This document shows positions 1 through 12,528 of a stretch of DNA of 64,000 nucleotides, piece by piece. The position numbers were made by a program, and so were the translations under genes. The stretch is from Rhodococcoides trifolii (lineage in GTDB: Bacteria > Actinomycetota > Actinomycetes > Mycobacteriales > Mycobacteriaceae). The notes under the pieces were generated by a model. It had not been told where the DNA came from and did no database searches. It was given only the letters and a program-made list of their open reading frames with translations. The DNA is taken from assembly GCF_014635345.1 (NCBI RefSeq), contig NZ_BMCU01000003.1, forward strand, positions 558,001 to 622,000. Reading direction: 5' to 3'. Numbering within the stretch: position 1 is the first letter of the stretch; every line of letters starts with the position of its first letter.

Positions 1-558
1 ACCGACGGATTTCTGTACTCGACGTCCGAGCTGACCAAACGCGGCATCATGCACCGCAAGGGTTTTCCCGAGAGCTACGACCGTCGCAAGTTGCTGCGTT
101 TCGTCACCGAGGTCAAGTCGGGTACGGAAGCCGTTGCGGCGCCGGTGTATTCGCACATCTCGTACGACATCATCCCGGGTGAATTCCACGTGGTTCGCCA
201 GCCCGACATCCTGGTGATCGAGGGACTGAACGTGTTGCAGACGGGCCCGCGCCTGATGGTGTCGGACCTGTTCGACTTCTCCATCTACGTGGACGCGCGT
301 ATCGAGGACATCGAACACTGGTACGTGCAGCGGTTCCTGGCTCTGCGCAAGACCTCCTTCGCCGACCCGTCGTCGCATTTCCACCACTACTCGGGGCTGA
401 ACGACGAACACGCCCGTCTTGCGGCAGAGGACATCTGGCATTCGATCAACCGCCCGAACCTGGTGGAGAACATCCTGCCGACCCGTCCGCGGGCCACGCT
501 GGTGCTGCGCAAGGACGGCGATCATGCCATCAACAGACTGCGTCTGCGCAAGCTCTGA
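1..558 (+). CDS. coaA: Pantothenate kinase, 3' part (start outside window)
   Basis: Type I (prokaryotic) pantothenate kinase phosphorylates pantothenate with ATP in the first committed step of CoA synthesis, in the cytosol. The frame is open from base 1 (T-D-G-F-L-Y...) and ends in TGA at 556-558, giving the last 185 residues of a protein of about 310. Visible family hallmarks are RKGFPESYD early in the fragment, the strand VIEGLNVLQ, the segment [11 protein letters not shown] and the [13 protein letters not shown] helix followed by the FHHY segment. The P-loop lies upstream of the window. It converges on the cis-prenyl transferase gene, with 12 bp between the two ends, an arrangement also seen around coaA in mycobacteria. 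Confidence is high for family and partial status. Confidence 0.95.
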   Translation, partial: TDGFLYSTSELTKRGIMHRKGFPESYDRRKLLRFVTEVKSGTEAVAAPVYSHISYDIIPGEFHVVRQPDILVIEGLNVLQTGPRLMVSDLFDFSIYVDARIEDIEHWYVQRFLALRKTSFADPSSHFHHYSGLNDEHARLAAEDIWHSINRPNLVENILPTRPRATLVLRKDGDHAINRLRLRKL

Positions 559-570
559 ACCGGCGTGCGC

Positions 571-1338
571 CTAGATTCCGAACCGCCTGTGCCGGGCCGC
601 GAAGTCTCGCAGCGCGCGTAGGAAGTCGACGCGGCGGAACTCCGGCCAGTACGCCTCGGTGAACCAGATTTCGGAATAGGCGCTCTGCCACAACAAGAAT
701 CCGGAGAGGCGCTGTTCACCCGACGTTCTGATGACGAGATCAGGGTCCGGCTGGCCCGAGGTGTAGAGGTGCGCGTCGATCCCCTCGACGGTGATCTCCC
801 GCAGCAGGTCTTCGCCCGTCTCACCGTCGGCGATCTTGTCGGCCAGCAGGGACTGCACCGCGTCGGCAATCTCCTGGCGACCTCCGTACCCCACGGCCAC
901 ATTCACGTGGGTGCCGGATCGACCGGCCGTGCCGGAGGATGCTTCCTTCAACCGGCGGGCCGACTCGGCGGGCAACAGATCGAGGGTCCCGACGATCTTG
1001 ACGCTCCAGTTCTTACCCGGACCGCTGATTTCCTCGACGACGTCGGTGATGATCTCGAGCAGCGATTCGAGCTCGTCCGGATCGCGGCTGAGGTTCTCCG
1101 TCGACAGCAGATAGATCGTGGCCATCTCGATGCCGGCCATGTCGCACCACGTCAGCAGTTCGGCGATTTTCAGCGCACCCATGCGGTGACCGTGAGCCAC
1201 GTCGGTGAAACCGTTCTCGCGGGCCCACCGTCGGTTTCCGTCGCACATCACGGCCACGTGCCGGGGTTGCTGCGCTCCCTCGAGCTGCGCCAACAACCGG
1301 CGTTCGTACAGCGTGTACAGCAGACCGCGGGCCTTCAC
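571..1338 (-). CDS. uppS: Cis-prenyl (Z-isoprenyl) diphosphate synthase, UppS family
   Basis: Condenses isopentenyl diphosphate onto an allylic diphosphate with Z geometry, supplying polyprenyl carrier lipids for the cell wall; membrane-associated cytosolic enzyme. At 255 aa it has the family motif MCDGNRRWA at residues 31-39 (the Asp binds the diphosphate Mg), the HGHRMGA segment after it, the STENL segment near residue 79, and the C-terminal RTSGEQRLSGFLLWQ and EAYWPEF blocks. Mycobacteria carry two paralogues, a short-chain Z-FPP synthase beside hemolysin III (Rv1086) and a decaprenyl synthase. The neighbourhood here matches the former, so short-chain activity is the better guess; product length cannot be read from sequence. 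It is divergent from the hemolysin III gene. Confidence 0.93.
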   Translation of the reverse strand: MKARGLLYTLYERRLLAQLEGAQQPRHVAVMCDGNRRWARENGFTDVAHGHRMGALKIAELLTWCDMAGIEMATIYLLSTENLSRDPDELESLLEIITDVVEEISGPGKNWSVKIVGTLDLLPAESARRLKEASSGTAGRSGTHVNVAVGYGGRQEIADAVQSLLADKIADGETGEDLLREITVEGIDAHLYTSGQPDPDLVIRTSGEQRLSGFLLWQSAYSEIWFTEAYWPEFRRVDFLRALRDFAARHRRFGI

Positions 1339-1424
1339 TCAACGCCCCAACAGTTCTGTCTCCGACACGATGACTCACTTTACGCCCGCAGTTGCGGCGG
1401 CCCGGAGGTCGACACCCGTCCGCT

Positions 1425-1444
1425 AACTTACGGTACCGTAGGTT
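1425..1444. promoter_or_regulatory. Near-perfect 20-bp palindrome in front of hemolysin III (probable operator)
   Basis: AACTTACGGTACCGTAGGTT reads the same on both strands except for one base pair, with a perfect 12-bp core TACGGTACCGTA at 1429-1440. It ends one base before the GTG start chosen for the hemolysin III gene. A dyad of this length at a start is typical of a TetR-type operator. No regulator gene lies beside it. Confidence 0.6.
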
Positions 1445-1445
1445 C

Positions 1446-2110
1446 GTGACGTCGACGGGACAGAAGCCGGTGCTGGGCAAGCCTCGGATGCGGGGCTGGA
1501 TCCATCTGTACGCGTTCGCTGTCGCTGTCGTCTGCGGGGTCGTGCTGATCGCGCTGTCGTACTCGCTCGTGTCCGCAAGCGCAGGGTTCGCGACCACCGT
1601 CTACGCAGTCACCATCTGCGGCCTGTTCGGCATCAGCGCCACCTACCACCGCGTGCAGTGGAAGACCGTCGCGAGCCGGACGTGGATGAAGCGTGCCGAT
1701 CACTCGATGATCTTCCTGTTCATCGCCGGCAGCTACACACCCTTCGCCGTTCTCGGTCTGTCGTCGGCGACCGCCACGAAGGTGCTGATCGTCGTGTGGG
1801 CGGGGGCGCTGGCGGGCGTCGCCCTGAAGATGCTGTGGCCCACCGGACCGAGCTGGGTCGGTGTACCGCTCTACCTGCTGCTCGGGTGGGCCATCGTTCC
1901 CGTCGCCGGCCAGTTGACGCACAACGTCGGTGTTGCCCCGATGGTCCTGCTGCTGTTGGGCGGGGTCTTCTACAGCGTCGGTGCCGTCCTCTACGCGACC
2001 AAATGGCCCAACCCCTGGCCGACCACGTTCGGCCATCACGAGTTCTTCCACGCCGCCACGGTCGTGGCGGCGCTCGCTCACTACATTGCGATCTTTCTGG
2101 TCGTGTTCGG

Positions 2111-2114
<4 letters not shown>
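1446..2114 (+). CDS. trhA: Hemolysin III / TrhA family membrane protein
   Basis: Seven-helix integral membrane protein of the hemolysin III / PAQR-like family; in bacteria linked to membrane-energy or fluidity homeostasis, and not shown to be a toxin in this group. From GTG 1446 it has 222 aa. The family metal-site motifs are all visible: SATYHRVQW near residue 59, DHSMIFLFIAGSYTPF near 83, and HHEFFHAATVVAALAHY near the C terminus. An upstream in-frame ATG at 1392 would add 18 Arg/Pro-rich residues and run translation through the palindrome, so GTG 1446 is preferred and may be leaderless. The stop codon overlaps the stop of the convergent yyaL in a shared CTAG at 2111-2114. Confidence 0.88.
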
Positions 2115-4101
<1,987 letters not shown>

Positions 4102-4105
<4 letters not shown>

Positions 4106-4371
4106 GACGACGGCCGGTCGACCGCTCCCTTGTCGGTTCCCTCGTCCGCCGCCTGATCCGGCAGTGGGTCCTTCGGGTCGAAGGACGGCGGCAATTTTTT
4201 GAGTCGACCGTTCATCGACCGGATCAACAGCGCTGTGCCGATCAGCAGAACCACGATGACGACCAAACCGAACGGTGACGCCTTGCCGAATTCCGGACCG
4301 GTGTCGTTCTGCGTCTGAGCCAGAAGTTGGGTCTCGGTCAGAAACAGGCTCGCTTGTGCCAGCAACATCAC
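4102..4371 (-). CDS. Small single-pass membrane protein of the mca operon
   Basis: 89 aa. An N-terminal stretch rich in Leu, Ala and Gln is followed by a clear membrane span at about 33-51 ([19 protein letters not shown]) and a polar, Pro/Asp-rich cytosolic tail containing [10 protein letters not shown]. It corresponds in position and size to the short protein between mca and yyaL in mycobacteria (Rv1083 position). Both ends are translationally coupled: its GTG at 4369-4371 overlaps the mca stop (GTGA), and its TGA overlaps the yyaL start (GTGA). Function is unknown; the location suggests a membrane tether or partner for Mca or YyaL, which is inference only. Confidence 0.8.
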
Positions 4372-5240
4372 GACTCCTCGAGGCCGGCGAAGAGGTCGTT
4401 CTCGGGGATGGACGTCCGCACCCGCGTACGGGCCAGCTCGTACTCCTCCGTCGGCCAGAGCTTCTGCTGAACATCCATCGGCATGGAGAAGAATTGACCG
4501 TTCGGGTCGATCTGGGTGCGATGCGCCCGCAACGCCTCGTCACGCACCGGGAAATACTCGGCACACTCGACCTGGGTGGTGATGCGCTCCATGATCTGAT
4601 CGCGTTCGGTACCCCATCTGGCGAGCCACTCGGTGAACGGTCCCGGCTTGACGCCGCGCGCTTCGGCTTCGTCGTTGAACAACTGCATGCGCTTGCGGAT
4701 GAACCCGTGCGAGTAGTAGAGCTTCGACGGAGTCCAGGGCTCGCCCGCGTCGGGGAACTTCTCCGCGTCACCTGCCGCCTCGTACGCCGCGACGGACACC
4801 TCGTGGCAGCGAATGTGATCGGGGTGCGGGTAGCCACCCTTCTCGTCGTACGTCGTCATCACGTGCGGCTTGAAGTCGCGGACCACCTTCACGAGCGCCT
4901 CGGTGGAGATCTCTAGCGGAACCAGCGCGAAGCAGCCCTCGGGAAGGGGCGGTAGTGGATCGCCTTCCGGCAGGCCGGAGTCGACGAATCCCAACCAGGT
5001 CTGCCGCACACCGAGAATGGCCGCAGCCGCAGCCATCTCCTCCTTGCGCACCTCGCTCATCCGATCGGCGATGCCGGGGATATCCATGGCCGGGTTGAGG
5101 ATGTCTCCCCGCTCACCGCCGGTCAGGGTGACGACGAGGACTTCGTGTCCTTCGGCGGCGTAGCGCGCCATCGTTGCGGCACCCTTGCTGGACTCGTCGT
5201 CGGGATGGGCATGTACTGCCATCAGACGTAGTCCGCTCAC
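4368..5240 (-). CDS. mca: Mycothiol S-conjugate amidase
   Basis: Cleaves mycothiol S-conjugates of toxins to a mercapturic acid and GlcN-Ins, so that the acid can be exported; cytosolic, zinc-dependent. 290 aa, the usual length. The zinc site of the LmbE/PIG-L fold is visible as HAHPDDES (His12, Asp14, Asp15) and [13 protein letters not shown] near residue 143. The long C-terminal extension with the [10 protein letters not shown] segment separates Mca from MshB. Mycothiol is limited to actinobacteria, which supports the taxonomic call. It is the first gene of the coupled mca-89 aa-yyaL operon and is divergent from the DUF4307 gene. A second PIG-L-fold protein is encoded at 26004-26780. Confidence 0.95.
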   Translation of the reverse strand: MSGLRLMAVHAHPDDESSKGAATMARYAAEGHEVLVVTLTGGERGDILNPAMDIPGIADRMSEVRKEEMAAAAAILGVRQTWLGFVDSGLPEGDPLPPLPEGCFALVPLEISTEALVKVVRDFKPHVMTTYDEKGGYPHPDHIRCHEVSVAAYEAAGDAEKFPDAGEPWTPSKLYYSHGFIRKRMQLFNDEAEARGVKPGPFTEWLARWGTERDQIMERITTQVECAEYFPVRDEALRAHRTQIDPNGQFFSMPMDVQQKLWPTEEYELARTRVRTSIPENDLFAGLEES

Positions 5241-5371
5241 GTTGTGTCCTCATCTCGATTCGCTGGCTGTTCCCGGCAAGGGTTTCACGACAATGGTTTC
5301 ACCTTGCCCCACCTGCACAACACCCGGCCCGCCGCAGTCCATCCCGTCCTCGCAACTAGTCTTGGGCTGCG

Positions 5372-5797
5372 ATGACCACCACCACGCGCCCCGAGGGCCG
5401 ATACCCGACGCCCAGCCGATTCTCCGCCTCGAAGGCGCTGGCTCTGGTGCTGGGAGCCCTTGTCATCGCGCTGGGTGTGGCCGTCGCCTACCTGGGATAT
5501 CAGAAGTTCACGACCCCCGATGTCGACGGTGACGTGGTCTCGTTCGTGCTCGTGGACGACGCCCGAGTGGACATCAGGCTCAGCGTCTCGCGCGCGGACC
5601 CGTCGTTGCCTGCAGTGTGCATCGTGCGCGCCAGGTCGAAGGACGGTACCGAAACCGGCCGACGCGAGGTCCTGATTCCGGCCTCGACCAGCAATACCGT
5701 CGACGTGCAGACGTTCGTGATCGCGTCGCAACCGCCTGCTCTCGGCGACCTCTACGGGTGCAGTCTCAACGTCCCCGGATACCTCACCGGGACCTGA
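5372..5797 (+). CDS. DUF4307 membrane-anchored protein
   Basis: 141 aa, with a short cytosolic N terminus ([12 protein letters not shown]), one membrane span at about 21-46 ([21 protein letters not shown]) and an extracytoplasmic beta-rich domain. The domain contains the family's conserved pattern of hydrophobic strands and a [10 protein letters not shown] segment ending in a second Cys ([10 protein letters not shown]). This is the actinobacterial DUF4307 family, found between mca and greA in mycobacteria (Rv1081c position). No function is known. The two Cys may form a disulfide outside the membrane (inference). ATG 5372 follows a weak AG-rich leader. Confidence 0.82.
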   Translation: MTTTTRPEGRYPTPSRFSASKALALVLGALVIALGVAVAYLGYQKFTTPDVDGDVVSFVLVDDARVDIRLSVSRADPSLPAVCIVRARSKDGTETGRREVLIPASTSNTVDVQTFVIASQPPALGDLYGCSLNVPGYLTGT

Positions 5798-5869
5798 CTC
5801 CGGGCGACGCAGCAGCTCGGCTACGTCGGAGCAGAGTCTCGACTCCGTCGGCACGGAACCAGCTCGTGT

Positions 5870-5996
5870 TAAAATGGCCGGATGCACGGCTTCGGATTGG
5901 AGCCGTGTATTGCTGCATATGCAGGCAGTGCCGGGACCCGGCACTCACTGCGACAGGGAGCCGACTACCGGCTTCGACTACAAGGGAGTGATCGAG
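5870..5996 (+). promoter_or_regulatory. greA promoter -10 and about 115-nt structured leader
   Basis: A strong -10 hexamer TAAAAT lies at 5870-5875, about 120 bases before the greA start. The inferred leader holds a perfect 12-bp palindrome CTGCATATGCAG (5913-5924) and a 7-bp stem AGTGCCG...CGGCACT (5927-5945). It ends in a good ribosome site, AAGGGAG, 6 bases before the ATG. No -35 is obvious. The long leader is inferred; I do not recognise a named riboswitch in it. Confidence 0.45.
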
Positions 5997-6491
5997 ATGA
6001 CCGAGACTCAGGTGACCTGGCTGACCCAGGAATCCCACGACAGGCTCAAGAGCGAACTCGACCAACTCATCGCCAATCGTCCGATCATCGCCGCAGAGAT
6101 CAACGAACGGCGTGAAGAAGGCGACCTCAAGGAGAACGGCGGCTACCACGCCGCCCGCGAAGACCAGGGCCAGCAGGAAGCACGCATTCGCCAACTGCAG
6201 GAGCTTCTCAACAGCGCCAAGGTCGGCGAAGCGCCCACCCAGTCGGGCGTCGCACTGCCCGGTTCCGTGGTGAAGGTGTACTACGACGGCGACGAGTCCG
6301 ACACCGAGACGTTCCTGATCGCGACCCGCGAAGAAGGCGCGCGCGACGGCAAGCTCGAGGTCTACTCGCCGAACTCGCCGCTCGGCGGTGCGCTCATCGA
6401 TGCCAAGGTCGGCGACACGCGTCAGTACGCGTTGCCCAACGGCAAGTCGATGAAGGTCACGCTCGTCAGCGCGGAGCCGTACCACAACTGA
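5997..6491 (+). CDS. greA: Transcription elongation factor GreA
   Basis: Binds the RNA polymerase secondary channel and stimulates cleavage of backtracked RNA. 164 aa, the mycobacterial length. The N-terminal coiled coil carries the acidic tip ([19 protein letters not shown], about residues 38-56), whose Asp and Glu coordinate the catalytic Mg. The C-terminal FKBP-like domain includes [20 protein letters not shown] 5997 is chosen because of the AAGGGAG ribosome site and the conserved start; longer in-frame starts would translate the leader. A bidirectional hairpin terminator follows, and ilvA converges on it. Confidence 0.96.
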   Translation: MTETQVTWLTQESHDRLKSELDQLIANRPIIAAEINERREEGDLKENGGYHAAREDQGQQEARIRQLQELLNSAKVGEAPTQSGVALPGSVVKVYYDGDESDTETFLIATREEGARDGKLEVYSPNSPLGGALIDAKVGDTRQYALPNGKSMKVTLVSAEPYHN

Positions 6492-6522
6492 ATCGACCAT
6501 CGAATAGATCGACCGTCGAACC

Positions 6523-6556
6523 GACAGCGGCGTCGCCTTCGGGCGGCGCCGTTGTC
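6523..6556. terminator. Bidirectional hairpin between greA and ilvA
   Basis: The arms 6523-6537 and 6542-6556 pair over 15 positions with two mismatches around a TTCG loop. The element lies between the convergent 3' ends of greA and ilvA and can serve both; neither side has a long T-run, as is usual in high-GC actinobacteria. Confidence 0.75.
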
Positions 6557-6561
6557 GTCTC

Positions 6562-7791
6562 TCAGACCTGGACCCGCGGATCGTAGTTGCGACTGCGCAG
6601 CGCCTCGAGCACTTCTTCGCGATGCGTAGGACCCTGCGTCTCGACGGTGAGTAGTACGTCGACCTCGTCGATCGCCAGCGTCCCGGCGGTGCGCGTGTGC
6701 AGGACGTCGACCACGCTCGCCTTCGTGTCTCGGACGACGCCGAGCAGGTTCACCAGACCACCCGGGCGGTCGGGAATCACGACGCGCACAGCAAGATACC
6801 GGCCTGCGGCACGCAATCCGTGCGTGACGACCTGGGTCAGAAGCAGCGGGTCGATGTTGCCGCCGGACAGCACGGCGACGATGGGCCGACCGTCGTCTTC
6901 CCCGGCCAACTCGGTGGTCGGCAGGTTCATGAGGGCTGCCACAGCCGCGGCGCCCGCGGGTTCGACGATCAGTTTGGCTCGCTCCATGCACAGCAGCAAC
7001 GCACGTGAGAGTGCGTCCTCGCTCACCGTCACCACACTGTCCACCAGCTGACGGACGTGCGCGAACGGGACCACACCCGGTCTACCTACCGCGATGCCGT
7101 CGGCCATCGTCGACATGTGTTGCGCCGGAACAGGTTCCCCGACGCGCAGCGATTCCGGCCAGGCTGCGGCCTTCTCCGCCTGCACACCGACGACTCGAAT
7201 GTCCTTGCCGGACAACGCAACGGCCGCAGCGATACCGGCGACCAAGCCTCCGCCTCCGGTCGGAACCACGATGGTCCCGACGTCGGGCATCTGCTGCACG
7301 ATCTCGACACCGGCGGTGGCCTGACCTGCCACCACGTCGATGTGGTCGAACGGGTGGATCAGCACGGCACCGGTTCGCTCGGAGAACGCAATGGCGGAGG
7401 TGAGGGCCTCGTCGACCGTCGTGCCGATCTGATGCACGTCGGCGCCGTACGCCTTGGTTGCCACCAGCTTCGGGAGAGGCGCTCCGGTGGGCATGAACAC
7501 CGTCGACGTGGCGCCGAGTTCGGCCGCCGCCCACGCCACTCCCTGCGCGTGGTTGCCGGCGCTCGCCGCCACCACCCCGCGCGAACGCTCCTCGTCGGTG
7601 AGCCTCGCGATGCGGTTGTAGGCACCGCGCGGCTTGAACGACCCTGTGCGCTGGAGGTTTTCGCATTTCAGCCACACCTGGCGGCCGCACCGGTCCGACA
7701 GCACACGCGAGGCGACCAGCGGCGTCCTGCGCATGACGGGCGCGAGCATGTCCAGCGCCTGGTCGAGTTGGTCCCGGGTGAGTAGCTCCAT
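6562..7791 (-). CDS. ilvA: Threonine ammonia-lyase (threonine dehydratase) with ACT domain
   Basis: PLP enzyme that deaminates L-threonine to 2-oxobutanoate, the entry to isoleucine synthesis. 409 aa. The PLP lysine is in GSFKPRGAYNR (Lys53), the asparagine loop is SAGNHAQGVAWAA, and the glycine-rich phosphate loop is PTGGGGLVAG. A single C-terminal ACT domain (about 335-409, LAVRVVIPDRPGGLVNLL) suggests feedback control. It is separated from metB by only 17 bp on the same strand, so the two amino-acid genes may be co-transcribed: metB makes, and ilvA deaminates toward, four-carbon intermediates. ATG 7791 gives the conserved N terminus. Confidence 0.94.
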   Translation of the reverse strand: MELLTRDQLDQALDMLAPVMRRTPLVASRVLSDRCGRQVWLKCENLQRTGSFKPRGAYNRIARLTDEERSRGVVAASAGNHAQGVAWAAAELGATSTVFMPTGAPLPKLVATKAYGADVHQIGTTVDEALTSAIAFSERTGAVLIHPFDHIDVVAGQATAGVEIVQQMPDVGTIVVPTGGGGLVAGIAAAVALSGKDIRVVGVQAEKAAAWPESLRVGEPVPAQHMSTMADGIAVGRPGVVPFAHVRQLVDSVVTVSEDALSRALLLCMERAKLIVEPAGAAAVAALMNLPTTELAGEDDGRPIVAVLSGGNIDPLLLTQVVTHGLRAAGRYLAVRVVIPDRPGGLVNLLGVVRDTKASVVDVLHTRTAGTLAIDEVDVLLTVETQGPTHREEVLEALRSRNYDPRVQV

Positions 7792-7808
7792 CGAACGAGC
7801 CTAGGTGG

Positions 7809-8981
7809 TCAGGCCAGCGCCTGCTCGATGTCGGCCACCAGATCGGCGCCGTCCTCGATTCCGACCGACAGCCGGACGAGGTCGTCCGGCACCTCCAGAA
7901 GAGACCCGGCTGTGGACGCGTGCGTCATGGCACCGGGGTGCTCGATGAGCGATTCGACACCGCCCAGCGATTCCGCGAGGGTGAAGATCTCGGTCTTCGC
8001 GCACAGGTCCAGCGCCGCCTGTCGTCCGCCGGCCAGCCGCACCGACACCATGCCGCCGAAGCGTCGCATCTGCTTCGAGGCGACGTCGTGCGAGGGGTGC
8101 TCGGCCAGTCCGGGGTAGATGACCTGCGACACCGCCGAGTGCCCCACGAGCAGATCGCAGATCATCTCCGCGTTCGTGCTGTGTTGCTCCATCCGCAAGG
8201 CGAGGGTCTTGATGCCGCGCAGCGTGAGGAAGGCGTCGAACGGCCCAGGCACGCCCCCCGCACCGTTCTGGAGAAATGCGAAGCCGGTGTCGAGTTCCTC
8301 GTCGTCGGTGATCAGGGCGCCGCCCACGACGTCGGAGTGACCGCCGATGTACTTCGTGGTCGAGTGCAGGACGATGTCGGCGCCGAGAGTCAGGGGCTGC
8401 TGTAGGTACGGCGACGCAAAGGTGTTGTCCACCACTATTTTGGCTCCACCGTCGTGGGCGACGGCGGACAGCGCCTCGATGTCTCCGACGTTGAGCAGCG
8501 GGTTGGTGGGGGTCTCGACCCAGACCAGCTTGGTGTTCGGGCGCATCGCGTCCCGCACTGCGTCGACGTCGGACACGGGCGCGACGGAGTATTCGATACC
8601 CCACTGTGTAAAGACCTTGTCGATGAGCCGGAAAGTGCCGCCGTACGCGTCGTTCGGGATGACGAGGTGGTCACCGGGCCGCAGAACCGTCCGCAGCAGG
8701 CAGTCCGTGGCAGCCATGCCCGACGAGTACGCACGCCCGTAGTGGCCGGACTCGATGGACGCGAGGTTCGCCTCGAGCGGGCGGCGCGTCGGGTTACCGG
8801 TGCGCGCGTACTCGAAACCGCTGCGCATACCGCCTACACCGTCCTGCGCAAAGGTGGAGCTGGCGTAGATCGGAACGTTCACGGCACCGGTGAGCGCGTC
8901 GGGTTCGTACCCGGCGTGAATCGCTCGGGTGGAGAACCCCTGCCAGGACGAACCGTCGGCCTTGCTGCGCTGTTCACTCAT
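7809..8981 (-). CDS. metB: Cystathionine gamma-synthase (Cys/Met metabolism PLP enzyme)
   Basis: Joins an acylated homoserine and cysteine to form cystathionine in methionine synthesis; some family members work as gamma-lyases in reverse transsulfuration. 390 aa. PLP lysine is Lys210 in LHSTTKYIGGHSD; the tyrosine and arginine that clamp the cofactor lie in FEYARTGNPTR (about 56-66) and the SSGMAA loop binds phosphate. The cbs gene 2 kb away supplies the other half of transsulfuration, so gamma-synthase or lyase activity both fit; the syntenic mycobacterial gene is called metB. ATG 8981 is preceded by a possible AGATCATG context without a strong ribosome site. Confidence 0.92.
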   Translation of the reverse strand: MSEQRSKADGSSWQGFSTRAIHAGYEPDALTGAVNVPIYASSTFAQDGVGGMRSGFEYARTGNPTRRPLEANLASIESGHYGRAYSSGMAATDCLLRTVLRPGDHLVIPNDAYGGTFRLIDKVFTQWGIEYSVAPVSDVDAVRDAMRPNTKLVWVETPTNPLLNVGDIEALSAVAHDGGAKIVVDNTFASPYLQQPLTLGADIVLHSTTKYIGGHSDVVGGALITDDEELDTGFAFLQNGAGGVPGPFDAFLTLRGIKTLALRMEQHSTNAEMICDLLVGHSAVSQVIYPGLAEHPSHDVASKQMRRFGGMVSVRLAGGRQAALDLCAKTEIFTLAESLGGVESLIEHPGAMTHASTAGSLLEVPDDLVRLSVGIEDGADLVADIEQALA

Positions 8982-9087
8982 GATCTCCAGGGTAAACGTG
9001 CAGGAATATCGGGCAATGGGTCGCCCACCACGCCGCGTCGGTTAACGTCGAGGCAACGGCGAGTCAGTGGAAGAAAGAAGTCATCTC

Positions 9088-10266
9088 ATGGCGGATACGT
9101 CACCGGTCAGCGTCGAGCAACTGTTTGCGATCGACGGTCTGCTCGAACCCGAGGAACGCGACATCCGTGACACGGTTCGCAAGTTCGGCGCCGAGCGCAT
9201 TCGCCCGCACATCGCGGGATGGTTCGAGGACGGCACTCTGCCCGCGCGCGATCTGGCGAAGGAACTCGGCTCTCTCGGCCTGCTCGGGATGCACCTCGAG
9301 GGCTACGGGTGCGCCGGTACGTCCGCGACTGCCTACGGCATCGCCTGCTCGGAGCTGGAGGCGATCGATTCCGGTGTACGCAGTCTGGTGTCGGTGCAGG
9401 GCTCGCTGGCCATGTTCGCGATCTGGAAATTCGGGTCGGAGGAACAGAAGCAGCAGTGGCTGCCGGGCATGGCGGAGGGGTCGCTGATCGGGTGCTTCGG
9501 TCTGACCGAAGCCGACTTCGGGTCCGACCCGGGCGGCATGCGCACCAACGCCAAGCGCGACGGTGACGACTGGATCCTCAACGGCTCCAAGATGTGGATC
9601 ACGAACGGCCCCATCGCCGACGTCGCCGTGGTGTGGGCGCAGACGGACGAAAAGGTTCGAGGCTTCGTCGTACCGACGGACACACCGGGGTTCACGGCAA
9701 ACACGGTGCAGCACAAGCTGTCTCTCCGTGCGTCGATCACCGGAGAGCTGGTCTTCGACGGCGTGCGGCTGCCCGCCGATGCGGTGCTGCCCGAGGTGAC
9801 GGGATTGCGCGGACCGCTCAGCTGCCTGTCCGAGGCCCGCTTCGGGATCATCTTCGGCGCGATGGGTGCAGCGCGTGACTGCCTCGAATCGGCCATCGAG
9901 TACTCGCTCACACGCAACGTGTTCGACAAGCCGCTCGCCGGATATCAACTGACGCAGGCGAAGATCGCCGATATGGCGCTCGAACTCGGCAAGGGCGAAC
10001 TGCTTGCCATTCACCTCGGGCGGCTCAAGGACGCCGGCGGTCTGAAGCCCGAACAGGTGAGCGTCGGCAAGCTCAACAACGTGCGCGAAGCGATCAAGAT
10101 CGCCCGGGAGTGCCGAACCATCTTGGCTGCCAACGGGATCACGCTCGAATACCCCGTGCTGCGTCACGCAAACAACCTGGAGTCGGTGCTGACCTACGAG
10201 GGCACGTCCGAGGTGCATCAGCTGGTGGTGGGTCAGGCGCTCACGGGCGTCGGGGCATTCCGCTAG
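9088..10266 (+). CDS. Acyl-CoA dehydrogenase, glutaryl-CoA dehydrogenase-like
   Basis: FAD enzyme that oxidises an acyl-CoA at the alpha-beta bond and hands electrons to ETF. 392 aa from ATG 9088; an in-frame GTG at 9067 would add seven residues, but GAAAGAAG just ahead of 9088 acts as the ribosome site. The FAD/substrate segments CFGLTEADFGSDPGGM and WITNGPIADVAVVWAQ are present, and the catalytic base is Glu371 in LTYEGTSEVHQ. The C-terminal pattern LVVGQALTGVGAF is that of the glutaryl-CoA dehydrogenase group, some of which also decarboxylate. True substrate is not known. Its 3' end overlaps the convergent hydrolase gene by 26 bp. Confidence 0.9.
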   Translation: MADTSPVSVEQLFAIDGLLEPEERDIRDTVRKFGAERIRPHIAGWFEDGTLPARDLAKELGSLGLLGMHLEGYGCAGTSATAYGIACSELEAIDSGVRSLVSVQGSLAMFAIWKFGSEEQKQQWLPGMAEGSLIGCFGLTEADFGSDPGGMRTNAKRDGDDWILNGSKMWITNGPIADVAVVWAQTDEKVRGFVVPTDTPGFTANTVQHKLSLRASITGELVFDGVRLPADAVLPEVTGLRGPLSCLSEARFGIIFGAMGAARDCLESAIEYSLTRNVFDKPLAGYQLTQAKIADMALELGKGELLAIHLGRLKDAGGLKPEQVSVGKLNNVREAIKIARECRTILAANGITLEYPVLRHANNLESVLTYEGTSEVHQLVVGQALTGVGAFR

Positions 10267-11100
10267 TCAGCCACTCCAGCGTCTGCACCCAGAAGTCGTC
10301 ACGGTGGCGAGAGTGGAACAGTCCGAAGTGCCCGATGGACTCGTAACCGAGCTCCGACGGCACCAGTTCGATTCGCTCTCGCCGCGCGCCGACGTACGGT
10401 GCCAATCCGCGGACGATCGCTGCAGGAGTACCGAATTCGTCGTCGGTCGTGCCGTACGCACGGATCGGCGCCGCCACCGCCGCGAACCGTGCCCGCACGT
10501 CGGCTGCGTCACGGAACCACGCCGTGAAATCGGATCTACTGAACGCCCACCCGTAGACGACGCGCGCCGGGGTGTCCTCCAACCACCCCAACCGCTTCCC
10601 GGGGAAGTAGCCGACGAGTGCTGTGACGGCCGGCATCACGAGGTGCCACTTGATCAGCATCGACACCCGTCTGCTGCGGATGTAGTCCGGCCAGTAGGCG
10701 TGTTGCGCTCCGACCGTCAGAATGCGTGTCACGGCAACCGAATTGGGCGCGAAACCGACCATGAATCCGCCCCAGCTGTGCCCGACAACCATGATCGGGA
10801 GTGACGGATACCGATCGCGCACCCAACCGAGAACCGCGTCGAAATCCACCTCGCCCCACGTGCGCCACCGAGTTCGCGACCCTCGCAAGCTCCCCCGTCG
10901 GGATTCGCCGATATCGCGGCAGTCCCACGTGATCGCGGTGATGTCGTTCTCGCACAGGAATTCTGCATATCGACGGTAGTACCGCGCGGACGTCGACGTG
11001 GCGCAGTTGATCACCACGACCGCAACTGGCTTCTCCGCAGGAAACACCGTCGCGTCGATGACGACGCCGTCGGCGCACACGATCTGCACCACGGCGGGGC

Positions 11101-11104
<4 letters not shown>
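10241..11104 (-). CDS. Alpha/beta hydrolase coupled to cbs
   Basis: 287-aa alpha/beta hydrolase. The nucleophile elbow is GHSWGGFMVG (Ser at about 110) and the oxyanion region is VVINCATSTSARYYRRYA. An Asp in YGTTDDEFGT and a His in SIGHFGLFHS are in the right places to complete the triad. Substrate is unknown. The gene directly follows cbs, with its GTG overlapping the cbs TGA in a GTGA (11101-11104), so the two proteins are made together. A lipase/esterase gene sits beside cbs in mycobacteria too (lipU), but this protein is not obviously in the same subfamily. The 3' end runs 26 bp into the convergent dehydrogenase gene. Confidence 0.85.
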
Positions 11105-12486
<1,382 letters not shown>

Positions 12487-12528
12487 GTCTCCATACTCCC
12501 AGATTCCCGGCCGTCATACGATCGAGGT

